DNA from: Thermoproteota archaeon
GTDB taxonomy: Archaea; Thermoproteota; Thermoprotei_A; Sulfolobales; Pyrodictiaceae
Direction of reading: 5' to 3'
Length of the DNA stretch: 34,783 bases
NCBI GenBank assembly: GCA_013153145.1
Contig: JAADEY010000021.1
Coordinates: 1-34,783, forward strand
The position numbers and the translations under genes were made by a program. This document shows, piece after piece, positions 16,067-24,094 of the stretch; position 1 is the first letter of the stretch; the number at the start of each line of letters is the position of its first letter. A model generated the notes under the pieces. It was given only the letters and a program-made list of their open reading frames with translations, searched no databases and was not told where the DNA came from.

Positions 16067-16573
16067 GTGGGCAGAGTGTTCGGTCCACCCGCGGCAACAC
16101 TAGGCCTCATAGAGCCAAACTTCATAGACGAGATAGAGGCACAGGTAAGGGAGTTCCTAGACCTAATCATACTAAACGCTATCAAGAAGGGGAACAACCA
16201 GGCGATGACGATCCTCGAGAAGATAAGGTCATGCGGAGTACCACTAAACATGAGCACACTCTACGCAACCCTGAGAGAGCTTGAGAGAAAGGGGCTGATA
16301 CGCTCAGAGGGGGCGAGGAACAAGAGGTACTACCTAACAGAGGAGGGCGAGAAGTACCTCGAACAGCACGCAGAGAGGCTCGAGAAGGTAAAGGAGGTAA
16401 CCAGGAAGCTGAGGATGACGAGAGCCATAGGAATACCAATGATGCTCTCAGCCCTAAGAGAACTAATGACAAACATGGATAAACTAACCCCAGAAGACAA
16501 GGCAGAGATAACGGAGGCACTGGGAAACGCCTTCATAACGATAAAGAAGATCCTAGTCAAGTACGTAGAGTAA
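16067..16573 (+). CDS. PadR-family transcription regulator
   Basis: This is a 168-residue winged-helix protein. The region at about 25-95 reads FLDLIILNAIKKGNNQAMTILEKI, then VPLNMSTLYATLRELERKGLI and RYYLTEEGEKYL, the standard PadR layout of helix, recognition helix and wing. A C-terminal helical region (about 100-168) would serve dimerisation. The GTG at 16067 has GAGGT just upstream; a second GTG four codons in is an alternative. It is transcribed away from the NarG-like operon, and its promoter is full of repeated CTGTAAGCT elements. That suggests autoregulation and possibly control of the reductase genes. A T-rich CTTTTCCCC tract about 20 bases after the stop may end transcription. Confidence 0.78.
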   Translation: MGRVFGPPAATLGLIEPNFIDEIEAQVREFLDLIILNAIKKGNNQAMTILEKIRSCGVPLNMSTLYATLRELERKGLIRSEGARNKRYYLTEEGEKYLEQHAERLEKVKEVTRKLRMTRAIGIPMMLSALRELMTNMDKLTPEDKAEITEALGNAFITIKKILVKYVE

Positions 16574-16760
16574 CCCTCCACGAGAAGACCAAGTCTTTTC
16601 CCCGTCTCCTCTAAATCGATGCCCAACCCCTCTTCTCTACCAGACGATCCATCCACAGTCCACGAAGAGCCATACGCTGTCCTAGACGATGCCATCGTAA
16701 GGGACTGCAGCACCTCCCCCGGGTAGAACCCAGGGTGAAGAACTCTGGGGGAAGAAGGGG

Positions 16761-16839
16761 TGGTGCGGCGGCCGGGATTTGAACCCGGGATCGCCGGCTT
16801 GGCAGGCCGGCGTCCTAGTCCAGGCTAGACGACCGCCGC
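16761..16839 (-). tRNA. tRNA-Gly (GCC), CCA encoded
   Basis: On the minus strand the acceptor GCGGCGG pairs with CCGCCGC. The anticodon stem CCGGC/GCCGG carries the loop CUGCCAA, giving anticodon GCC. The T arm is CCCGG-GUUCAAAU-CCCGG in the usual form. The discriminator A at 16764 is followed by encoded CCA (16763-16761). No intron. Confidence 0.94.
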
Positions 16840-16916
16840 ACCCGGCTTTGCCTGCGGAGGGGCTTGGCCCTCCGCCTGCCGTGTCTCGTGGTAAAATGGG
16901 GGAGGGTTTATGTTGT

Positions 16917-18800
16917 TTACTCCTTGGCTTTGACTGTGACTGGTAGTCCTTTCTTGAGCCTCTCCTCTACGGTCCTCGCCATGTCCCTTATTATGTCGTT
17001 CTTGCAGATTGTTGCTATTGGTGCTCCCTTCTCGTCCACTACTGGTATTCCGTCGACATTGTATTCCTCCATTAGCTTGACGGCCTTGTATATTGTGTCG
17101 GTCATTGTTAGTGTTACATCTAGCGGTGTTGTAGCGTCTATCGCTAGTAGCGGTGTTACCTTCACGTACCTGCCCTTCCTCGGGCCTGCCTTGGTTATCC
17201 TCCTGACCCAGATCAGTCTCCTGCTCTTGATGCCCTCGACTGCGTCCTCGAGTGCTATGAATGGTAGCCTGTTAGCGGATACGACGCCGTGTATCCTTGA
17301 GCCGTCGAAGACTGTTACTGCGTCTAGGTAGAACATCTTCATGCGCTTGACAACGTGTGCTAGGCTGTGGTGTGGGTGTACTATGCTGGTCTTGCCGGGC
17401 ATGACTACGTTCTCTACCAGTATGCTTGCGCCCTTCGCCTCGGCGTATGCCTTCACTAGGTCGTCCTTTGTTATGAAGCCTATTATGTTGCCCTTCTCGT
17501 CCACCACGTATGCTAGCTCGGCCTTCTCGTTGAATAGCTGGTATGCTGCCTCCTCTATGCTCGCGTCGGCCGGCACCTTGGGTATGTTGCGCTCCATCAC
17601 GTAGTCTATGAAGAGGCGGTCGTGCACCCTCCTCTTCCATATCGGGCCCTTCAGCGCTATAGCCTTGAGCATACTCCACTTGGTCACAACGCCAGCTATC
17701 CTCCCATCCTCGTCGATGACTAGGATGTAGTTGGAGCCGGTGCGGAGCATCACGTTCCTGGCGTGCTCGACGGTGTCGTTGATGCTTATGGCTGGCAGCT
17801 CCTCCCTCATGTAGTCCCTGACCCTGGGCCCAACATACTCCGTTACAGCCGGCTTCGCCTTAGCGACCTGGACCAGGAGCTGGCCGGACTGCTGGTAGCG
17901 TAGCTGCTGCGCCGCGGGAACCGGCACCGGCAGTACCGCCTTCTTCGCAGGCCTCACCCTGCCGGGCTTCGCACCCTCCAGGTACGCCCTCACCACATCC
18001 TCAAGCGTTATCACTCCAACCAGCTTACCCTCCTCATCAACCACTGGGAGGACTGTGAACTCGTTCTCAGCCATAATCCTGGCCACATAGCTTATCGGGG
18101 TCTCCGGCGTAGCCGCCGGCGCACCACGTATCATTATCGTTTTGACCTTCGCTATGCTCTTCAACCCCCTCTCGCTCTCACGGTGGAAGAACCAGCGGCT
18201 AGTCTCCACGAACTCCTTAGGAGTTATCAGCCCAACCGGGGTCGGCTCCTCCTTACTCCTCAGCACAACCTTCCCGGGCACTCCATGGTACACGAAGTCA
18301 GCCCAGACACGGTTAACACCCTCATCCGGGTAGGTCACATACTTCTCTATATCCTCCTTAGTCATAACCTCCTCAACGGTCTCCGCAATAGGTTCAACGC
18401 CAGCCTTCAACAAGCCAAGCACAATGTCGCTGAGGGTAAGCACACCCTCAAGTCTCGCCTCCCTACCCTTAACAACAGCAGCACCATAGAGGCGGTGCTC
18501 CCTAAGCCTCTCAAACACCTTGTCAAGATCCTCCTCAACATCTATCAACGGCTCACTAACCATTATATCCTTGGCGCGGAGATGACTATAATGACTAGTT
18601 ATCTGTATAACCTCCCTCCTCGTAATATAGCCGAGAACCTTACCCTCCTCAGTAGCAACAACAGCAACACCCTCCTCATTATCCCTCATCAAAGCCCTAA
18701 CCACAGTAGCAGGAGTATCAGGCTCAACAACCACCCTAGGCCTCCGCGCCAACTCCCAAGCCTTAAAGCTCAACCAACCACCCAAGACAAGCCACGCCAC
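16917..18800 (-). CDS. Protein with eight CBS domains (four Bateman modules)
   Basis: The 627-residue chain is almost entirely CBS repeats, which bind adenine nucleotides or related ligands and act as energy sensors. I place them at about residues 21-67, 74-131, 142-200, 217-274, 325-382, 397-453, 461-517 and 546-608. Typical ends are GYITRREVIQ, GVLTLSDIV, GLITPKEFV, GVITLEDVV, GVVTKWSML, GFITKDDLV, GVVSANRL and ATICKNDII. No catalytic domain is attached; a Pro/Gln-rich linker (about 280-320) divides it into two halves of four. GTG 18800 is the longest start; the first 20 residues may not be translated. Wobble use runs from T/G at the 5' end to C/A at the 3' end. Partner unknown. Confidence 0.82.
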   Translation of the reverse strand: MAWLVLGGWLSFKAWELARRPRVVVEPDTPATVVRALMRDNEEGVAVVATEEGKVLGYITRREVIQITSHYSHLRAKDIMVSEPLIDVEEDLDKVFERLREHRLYGAAVVKGREARLEGVLTLSDIVLGLLKAGVEPIAETVEEVMTKEDIEKYVTYPDEGVNRVWADFVYHGVPGKVVLRSKEEPTPVGLITPKEFVETSRWFFHRESERGLKSIAKVKTIMIRGAPAATPETPISYVARIMAENEFTVLPVVDEEGKLVGVITLEDVVRAYLEGAKPGRVRPAKKAVLPVPVPAAQQLRYQQSGQLLVQVAKAKPAVTEYVGPRVRDYMREELPAISINDTVEHARNVMLRTGSNYILVIDEDGRIAGVVTKWSMLKAIALKGPIWKRRVHDRLFIDYVMERNIPKVPADASIEEAAYQLFNEKAELAYVVDEKGNIIGFITKDDLVKAYAEAKGASILVENVVMPGKTSIVHPHHSLAHVVKRMKMFYLDAVTVFDGSRIHGVVSANRLPFIALEDAVEGIKSRRLIWVRRITKAGPRKGRYVKVTPLLAIDATTPLDVTLTMTDTIYKAVKLMEEYNVDGIPVVDEKGAPIATICKNDIIRDMARTVEERLKKGLPVTVKAKE

Positions 18801-18803
18801 CCT

Positions 18804-18819
18804 CTATAGTAATAAACCC
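18804..18819. promoter_or_regulatory. Divergent TATA region between the CBS protein gene and tRNA-Glu
   Basis: CTATAGTAATAAAC contains TATA-like elements on both strands. On the plus strand it lies about 40 bases before tRNA-Glu. On the minus strand TTTATTACTATAG lies immediately upstream of GTG 18800, which would leave little leader and favours a later start for the CBS protein. Confidence 0.4.
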
Positions 18820-18854
18820 CTCCAACATCAACAACCAATAACCCGACGGAGGCT

Positions 18855-18932
18855 GCCGCGGTAGTATAGCCCGGCCAAGTATGCGGGCCTTTCAAGCCCG
18901 TGACCCGGGTTCAAATCCCGGCCGCGGCACCA
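18855..18932 (+). tRNA. tRNA-Glu (TTC), CCA encoded
   Basis: The acceptor GCCGCGG pairs with CCGCGGC. The anticodon stem CGGGC/GCCCG with loop CUUUCAA gives anticodon UUC. The T arm is CCGGG-UUCAAAU-CCCGG. Discriminator A 18929 is followed by CCA at 18930-18932. The region after it is compositionally mixed and holds ORF remnants, as often seen beside tRNA genes used as integration sites. Confidence 0.95.
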
Positions 18933-19092
18933 ACCAACCACAACCCCCACTTAAAAGCCACACAGGCTCTGAAAGGCTGCAGGGCAGCTCACCAATAGAC
19001 ATACGCGTGGTTTCCCTCGACAGCACCGTAGATTGATACGGCCTGAGCCATATTGGGGCCAATACTCAAGGGCTTCAACCGAACGAGGCTGA

Positions 19093-19299
19093 GATGGGGC
19101 TGCAGAGGAGGCTAGGAGTCGCCGCCTACGTGGAGGACTATACCTTGGGTTACCGGGCTACACCGAGGCTTGCAGGGGGATACGGGAGGGCCTCACGCGG
19201 GCGTATCAGGAGAAGCGCGTTGTGTATCTGTATATTTCTCGGCTGGCTGCGTGTTTTACTTTGCTCGTAAACGTCTTAGAGTACTTGAGGACTGGGTGA
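19093..19299 (+). pseudogene. Decayed ORF fragment (about 68 codons), possibly integrase remnant
   Basis: One frame between the stops at 19090 and 19297 reads as plausible protein: LYLGLPGYTEACRGIREGL, then RVVYLYISRLAACFTLLVNV and LEYLRTG. It has no convincing start codon or ribosome site. The helix-rich pattern, ending in a hydrophobic helix followed by a leucine-rich one, vaguely recalls the central part of archaeal tyrosine integrases, and it lies next to tRNA-Glu. That link is only pattern-based and weak. The rest of the gene-poor stretch 18933-19338 shows nothing else that I can identify. Confidence 0.25.
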
Positions 19300-19338
19300 A
19301 TGCCTAAGGAGCAATAATTCCGTTCGAAGGAGATCTCG

Positions 19339-20205
19339 TTGGATCGGCACAGGGAAGCCATCATGAGGGCTGTGCTTAAGCTGAGTGGAGCGGGGCTTGG
19401 GGCTTATCACTGGCTGCTTGACTGGCTTAGACGGCTCTGCAGGAGAGAGCCATTATCTGTGCATTGTTATGCCCTTCACTACCTAACGCATGAGCCTGCA
19501 AGAACCGAGATGATGCTGCTTCTTGAGGAGGGTGATAGGGTAGGGTCTTATCTCCTTGTATGGTGGGGCGGCAGGTACGCTATCCAGGATCTGTATGAGG
19601 TCTACCTATGGAAGCCATGCAAGGAGCTGGTTTCAGCGCTTTACGTGCCGCCCAGTAAGCGGGTTGACATACAATTGTATGATTACGTTCCAAGCGATAT
19701 TAAAACAGTTGTAAAGCATATGGAGGGTCTGGGATTCAAGAGATTTCACATCGGGAAATTCTATGACATGGTATGCTGGCATGACACCTTCAGGCCAAGC
19801 CCGCTTGAAGCCCTTGCGGTTAGGCTAGGGGAAGAGCATGCACCCCTTTACCGGGAGCTGGAGCTTGAAAGGGGAATAGAAATAGGCATTGAAGAGGCCA
19901 GGATGATTCTCAGGGAGTATGTCCATTACGGCGTCATTATCAACAATACACTCGCATCAATTGCTGCAAGGTACGTAACTCTCCAAGACATACACATCAT
20001 AGGCGGCGTCTACACGAGAACCAGGTATAGGAGGAGAGGCTATGCAACCGCCGTTACATCTGCTTTAACAAGGGAGGCTGTGGGGTCGGGGGCCTTGGCG
20101 GGTCTCCACGTAGGAGTTGATAATAAGACTGCCATAGGGATTTACGATAAGCTTGGGTACAGGATATTGAGGGTCAGAGAGTGGATCTTCGCCTATCCTA
20201 CATAA
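19339..20205 (+). CDS. GNAT-family N-acetyltransferase
   Basis: GNAT enzymes move an acetyl group from acetyl-CoA to an amine. The C-terminal part (about residues 205-288) shows the fold: strand IGGVYTRTRYR, the acetyl-CoA pyrophosphate loop RRRGYA (231-236), a helix, then LHVGVDNKTAIGIYDKLGY (about 256-274) with the common N-xx-A-xx-Y-xx-LG end. The N-terminal 200 residues look like a degenerate second GNAT or FR47-like half. The TTG start at 19339 follows AAGGAGAT closely. Codons are more mixed than in flanking genes. It lies behind tRNA-Glu and a decayed ORF, so recent acquisition is possible. Substrate unknown. Confidence 0.75.
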   Translation: MDRHREAIMRAVLKLSGAGLGAYHWLLDWLRRLCRREPLSVHCYALHYLTHEPARTEMMLLLEEGDRVGSYLLVWWGGRYAIQDLYEVYLWKPCKELVSALYVPPSKRVDIQLYDYVPSDIKTVVKHMEGLGFKRFHIGKFYDMVCWHDTFRPSPLEALAVRLGEEHAPLYRELELERGIEIGIEEARMILREYVHYGVIINNTLASIAARYVTLQDIHIIGGVYTRTRYRRRGYATAVTSALTREAVGSGALAGLHVGVDNKTAIGIYDKLGYRILRVREWIFAYPT

Positions 20206-20281
20206 GGGTTGATGCAGAGCCACTATGAAGGCTCCCAGAACTAGCGCCCGCGATGGGCTGGATAAACTAGGGGTCGTTCCT

Positions 20282-20899
20282 TTAAGCTACAACCCCGGCT
20301 CCATTCATATCCCTTCTTGTTAGACGGCTGCATACTTCTCTGCCCAGTCTCCCTTGCCTACAGAGTTCCTCTACCTCGTCGAGCTGCGTTTCTTCTATGC
20401 AGAGGTATGTCTCTCCGTGTACGTGGTGTACGTATGCGTCTATGAGTCTGTCTTGTAGTTCTTTGGCGTATTTCTCCGCGTTGACGGGGTCTAGTGGGAT
20501 GCGGGTGTACTTGCTGGTTACATAGCTTATGCAGCATTCCTCTCCCACTAGGACGTGGAGGGTTTTTAGGGTGTTGTTGTCGATCACTTGTATTTCTAGG
20601 CTGCCTCCACCGTTACAACAATATGTTACGCCTGTAGCCTTGCTGCCTATGAGTGACGAGAGCAGCTCTACTACCTTGGGGCTGCACTTCTCCCTGCTAC
20701 AGTCCTGTCTCGCTTCGTGCCCATCGATTTCTAGGCCCCAGTCACAGCACTTAAGCCCCCGGTTGAGTCTCCTCCTGAATATGTAGACTTCTAGCTCCAC
20801 TCCGTTGCTGAATATGAGGTCGAAGCCGCAGGGGCCGCATCGTGCCCCCTCTATCTCCGCGTTGACATGTATGCTTGCACAGCAGCTTATGGTAGGCAT
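20282..20899 (-). CDS. Cysteine-rich hypothetical protein
   Basis: I do not recognise it. The 205-residue sequence has 15 cysteines. Four are adjacent CC pairs: residues 6-7 and about 51-52, 94-95 and 122-123. It also has a CGPC motif (21-24), DCSREKC, and single cysteines in the C-terminal 40 residues. No signal peptide or membrane helix is visible, so it should be cytoplasmic. Metal binding, an Fe-S site or multiple disulfides are all possible. ATG 20899 has GGAGA upstream. It sits alone, divergent from the methyltransferase gene, between the GNAT gene and that gene. The 3' end stops about 75 bases from the convergent GNAT stop. Confidence 0.55.
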   Translation of the reverse strand: MPTISCCASIHVNAEIEGARCGPCGFDLIFSNGVELEVYIFRRRLNRGLKCCDWGLEIDGHEARQDCSREKCSPKVVELLSSLIGSKATGVTYCCNGGGSLEIQVIDNNTLKTLHVLVGEECCISYVTSKYTRIPLDPVNAEKYAKELQDRLIDAYVHHVHGETYLCIEETQLDEVEELCRQGRLGREVCSRLTRRDMNGAGVVA

Positions 20900-21078
20900 T
20901 GCGGTCTCCTTCGGGGCTGTGCTTGGTGCTGGAGGCTGATAAGTTGTGGGCGTTTAGGTGTGTGTAGCTGTAGTCATGCCTCTTATTAGGGCTGCACGGT
21001 GCATGTGTTAGTACTTTCTTGATCGGGCTCCGCGGCCCTCTCGGCTTGGAGGCTTGTTCATGTAGGGGGCTGCTCGTC

Positions 21079-21942
21079 TTGGCTGCTGGGTTGGAGGAGC
21101 TGTATAGGTGGCTTCCGTGGCCCATGAGGCCCGGGAACCCGGAGGCTGAGAGGAGGTTTGAGGCTTACCGGAGGCTCTTCTCGGGGCTCATTGAGGGTCA
21201 TCCCTCCTTTGGGTGGCTGCGGGGGAGGCGTAGTGTCTCTGTGCTGGATGTTGCTGCTGGTACTGGTATTGCTGGGGCTGCTATGGCTTCCGCTCTGGAG
21301 GGGGCTGGGTTTGATGTATGGCTTGTAGCTGTTGATTGCCGGGCCGGGGATCTACGCTTTCTCCCCGCATGGCTCGGCCGTGCCGGCTCCAGGGCCGTGT
21401 ATGATGTCGTTGCCGGCGATGCACTGCTGCTCCCAAGGCTCCTCCGCGGGGGCTTCGACGTAGTACTCCTCATGGGTTCGAGCTTCCCCCACTTCAACCC
21501 CTGGCAGGCTGCACGCATCATCGCCGGCATACACCGTCTCCAGCCACGACACGGAGTCTTCCTAGCGGAGCAATGGGATATAGCTGGGAGCGTGATCCTA
21601 CGCAACGCCTACCGCCACATACTCCTCGAGGGCGGCCAGGTAGACGAGGAGGGCGGGGGGCTCATCTCCCTCCACACGGGCTACGACAAGTACCGGGGCG
21701 TGTTCCGGAAGGCCCACTACCGTATCCCCGGATGGCGCTACATAGGCTCGATGGAGACGCACCTCTGGTACCTCTCATGCCTGGCAGTCCTCCTCTGGCT
21801 ATACTACGGCGAGGTAGACGCAGCTGAGCCGGCCGGGGCTAGGTATGCCCGCACCGTGCTGATCGCATGGAGGCCCAGGGCCAGGGCTACTCCCTATAGT
21901 GAGCTGAGAGAACCCATGCTGCTGAGGAGGGGGAGCGGCTAG
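21079..21942 (+). CDS. Class I SAM-dependent methyltransferase-like protein
   Basis: The Rossmann-type SAM-binding core is visible: motif I VLDVAAGTGIAG, an acidic strand end VAVDC (about 30 residues later), VAGDALLLP, and FDVVLLMGSSFPHFNP, which matches motifs II-IV. The C-terminal half has strands such as YRGVFRKAHYRI and a hydrophobic helix LSCLAVLLWLYYGEV. The frame is open from TTG 21019, but a TTG at 21079 with AGGGGG eight bases upstream is a better start and removes a poorly protein-like leader. Substrate unknown. Codon ends change from T/G near the start to C/A near the stop. Confidence 0.7.
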   Translation: MAAGLEELYRWLPWPMRPGNPEAERRFEAYRRLFSGLIEGHPSFGWLRGRRSVSVLDVAAGTGIAGAAMASALEGAGFDVWLVAVDCRAGDLRFLPAWLGRAGSRAVYDVVAGDALLLPRLLRGGFDVVLLMGSSFPHFNPWQAARIIAGIHRLQPRHGVFLAEQWDIAGSVILRNAYRHILLEGGQVDEEGGGLISLHTGYDKYRGVFRKAHYRIPGWRYIGSMETHLWYLSCLAVLLWLYYGEVDAAEPAGARYARTVLIAWRPRARATPYSELREPMLLRRGSG

Positions 21943-22024
21943 GCCCCCTCCCGGACGCCTATAGTGTTGCCGGGCATGCAGACTCCGGGCGAGGAGCCGC
22001 GACGGGTGAGCAGCGTTAAGCGAC

Positions 22025-22489
22025 CTGATAATAGCCATCGATGTCAGCTGGGGCGGCAAGGGGGTAGTGGCGCTGGTGGGTGCCAGGGAGCATGTATTGA
22101 AGACTAGGAGGTTCTCCACCATCGCCTCCATGCTGAAGCATTACCGCGAGCTCCCCTCTAGGCGTAAGCACAGCTACATCAAGGCTTTCGTGAGGAGGTA
22201 TTTCAGAATCTACGACTATATAGAGGTTGCAAGGATATACATATACGGCGGCTCATCAATGAACAAGGTTAATGAGCTGCTTAGGCTACTAGACCCAGCC
22301 CTCGTCATAGTGGATGACAGCCTCTACAAGCTGGTCGTGTTTCCGAGGAAGGTGAGGGAGAGCATGGCGAGAAGGAGGCATGAGGAGTACCTAAAGAGGG
22401 TCGCAGACAACCTTGCAAACTATTTCAGGGTGTTGTTGGAGGAGGAGCCGAGACTCTTCAGGGAGGAGCTTGAGAGGTTTGAGAAGTGA
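22025..22489 (+). CDS. Small RNase-H-fold-like hypothetical protein with a disturbed start
   Basis: The clear protein frame begins LIIAIDVSWGGKGVVALVG, a strand-Asp-strand pattern like RNase H/RuvC or actin-type folds, and later has ALVIVDDSLYKLVVF. The C-terminal third is a charged helix. In this frame GTG 22067 is the first standard start but would cut off the first strand and its Asp; CTG 22025 keeps it. A GTG at 22006, nine bases after GAGGAG, reads VSSVK and would join the frame if one base near 22021 were skipped, so a frameshift is possible. It follows the methyltransferase gene by about 80 bases. No family recognised. Confidence 0.5.
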   Translation: MIIAIDVSWGGKGVVALVGAREHVLKTRRFSTIASMLKHYRELPSRRKHSYIKAFVRRYFRIYDYIEVARIYIYGGSSMNKVNELLRLLDPALVIVDDSLYKLVVFPRKVRESMARRRHEEYLKRVADNLANYFRVLLEEEPRLFREELERFEK

Positions 22490-22510
22490 GGGCCGCCGGG
22501 TCACGGGGCC

Positions 22511-22542
22511 GCTCCACGGATCATCTTCACTCACCGTGGAGC
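22511..22542. repeat. Perfect 9-bp inverted repeat (hairpin)
   Basis: GCTCCACGG at 22511-22519 pairs with CCGTGGAGC at 22534-22542 across a 14-base loop, about 20 bases after the stop of the RNase-H-like gene. It could end transcription or protect the 3' end of the message between the two convergent genes. Confidence 0.45.
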
Positions 22543-22622
22543 CCGGCGTCCCCGGCGGGGAGCCTCCCAGCCATCCCGTATCCTCTGGGTCTTGGTTATT
22601 CTGGTATAAGGGTTGCCGCTCT

Positions 22623-23363
22623 CTAGGCGGCTGGGCAGATGCTCGCCGCTAGGGGCACTGCCAGGGTCATGAGTAGTGTGCCGAGTGCTATTGGTAGTGC
22701 GATGAGTAGTGCTGCTGGCTGCTTCTCGCCTACTGCGTAGAGGACTGCTATGTCTGGTATCGCTGTACCCGATAATATGAGTGCTATGGTTAGTGCATCC
22801 GTCTTCCTCATCACGGTGCCGAGGAAATGGATTCTCGGTGGGAGTACGACCGCGGATGCTATGGCTGTGGCGAAGGCAGCCAGGTATAGGATGACTGCGG
22901 CTCCGAAGAGGATGCGTGCACGGTTAACAATCCTAATCCCCGCCGCTGCGGGGGCCGGGCCCCCGGCCATGCCGATGAGCCTGCCGGCCAGCCTCGACGC
23001 GCCATAGCCTAGGAGGATGCGGCGCCCATCCAGCGTCTCTACTAGGAGGAGGTCGCATACATCATCACTATATACGAGCGCCTCCCCTAGGCCGCGTACG
23101 TGGTAGCGGCCCGAGTACCTCGAGCCGGGCAGGACGGGGCCTCCGAGCCGCTCACCGAGCTCGATACAGCCAATGACCTCGACCCTCCGGGCTGCGGAGA
23201 GGGGTATGCTCAGCCAGCCGTATGGCCCGAGGGATAGGGTGAGCCTATCGCCGCGTAGAACGACACGCGGCCTCGCGAGCCTAGCCGCCGCCAGCACGAG
23301 CAGGCTTCCGAGGGGGGCTATGACGAGCCCAGCGTAGAACAAGAGGTCGGCCAGGCACACCAA
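22623..23363 (-). CDS. Multi-pass membrane protein with a PH-like domain
   Basis: The 246-residue protein starts with a membrane helix (about residues 5-28). It continues with a beta-rich soluble region (about 33-125) of short strands, RVVLRGDRLTLSLGPYGWLSIPL and RRILLGYG, that resembles bacterial-type PH (bPH) membrane-associated domains. Three more helices follow at about 148-172, 188-208 and 217-240. The role is unknown. It lies 34 bases downstream of the iron-sulfur flavoprotein gene on the same strand and may share its transcript. Family match uncertain. Confidence 0.55.
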   Translation of the reverse strand: MVCLADLLFYAGLVIAPLGSLLVLAAARLARPRVVLRGDRLTLSLGPYGWLSIPLSAARRVEVIGCIELGERLGGPVLPGSRYSGRYHVRGLGEALVYSDDVCDLLLVETLDGRRILLGYGASRLAGRLIGMAGGPAPAAAGIRIVNRARILFGAAVILYLAAFATAIASAVVLPPRIHFLGTVMRKTDALTIALILSGTAIPDIAVLYAVGEKQPAALLIALPIALGTLLMTLAVPLAASICPAA

Positions 23364-23397
23364 GGCCCCACGACACCCGCCCCGCTGGTTCTCACGC

Positions 23398-23982
23398 CTA
23401 GGGCTCGGAGGGGCCCGGCGGCGCCCCTCCCCTCCACACCCTCTCAGCGACCTCTACAAGTCTCTTGCACATAGCCTCCAGGTCCCTCAACGCCCTCGTA
23501 TCCCTCAGTGCCTCCCCGGCCTCATAGGCCCTGCAGCGCACGCCCCGGTGGCAGATTATCATCTCGTGCTTCAAGCCCCACCTATAGACAGCCCCTATAG
23601 CATTGTCCAGGCCATAGCCCCTACCAACAGCTATCGCCCCCAAAACCCTGTCCCTAAGCCTGCCCCGGAGGCACCACGTCCTATCCATGAACCTCTTAAC
23701 CAGTGCAGTCACGTTGTCGAAGTAGACCGGTGTCGAGACGATAATGATGCTGCTCCCGAGGAGTAGGGGTGTCAAGACCCTGGACATGTCGTCCCCTAGG
23801 CAGCACCTGCCTTCAGCGAGGCACCTCCTACACCCCGTGCAGTCGCTTATCCGGAGCCTCCGGAGCTCCACTACTACCGCATCAACACCATAGCTCCTCA
23901 ACAGCTCCGCCGCCCTCCCCGCCAGGAGGAGGCTGTTACCCCTGGGCCGCGTGGAGCCCGCAAGGACGAGGCACCGGAGCAA
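23398..23982 (-). CDS. Iron-sulfur flavoprotein (NADPH-dependent FMN reductase family)
   Basis: The FMN phosphate loop is GSTRPRGNS (9-17). The compact 4Fe-4S motif C48-x2-C51-x2-C54-x5-C60 (with C61 adjacent) is that of Isf-type iron-sulfur flavoproteins. TPVYFDNVTALVKRFMDR matches the flavodoxin-like segment near the flavin ring. At 194 residues it is of usual length. Such proteins pass electrons between ferredoxin-like donors and acceptors such as O2 or H2O2 in anaerobes; the partner here is not evident. ATG 23982 starts it, with the SDR gene divergent 112 bases away. The upstream gap carries no clear operator. Confidence 0.8.
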   Translation of the reverse strand: MLRCLVLAGSTRPRGNSLLLAGRAAELLRSYGVDAVVVELRRLRISDCTGCRRCLAEGRCCLGDDMSRVLTPLLLGSSIIIVSTPVYFDNVTALVKRFMDRTWCLRGRLRDRVLGAIAVGRGYGLDNAIGAVYRWGLKHEMIICHRGVRCRAYEAGEALRDTRALRDLEAMCKRLVEVAERVWRGGAPPGPSEP

Positions 23983-24094
23983 GAGTAGGCGCCATTCTCC
24001 CCGGGGAGGAGGGTAGCGCTGATATGCTTCACCGGTATACGCCTCCTAGATACCCCTGCGAGAGCCAGCACGTACCGGCAGGAGGGGGGCCTCC

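Noticed and set aside
16619-16726. 35-codon ORF between padR and tRNA-Gly
   Set aside because: It has an ATG and sensible residues, but no ribosome site, no recognisable feature and no coupling; too short to support.
18933-19340. Duplicate of the tRNA-Glu 3' end as an attachment repeat
   Set aside because: I looked for the T-arm and acceptor sequence downstream up to about 20280 and did not find a second copy.
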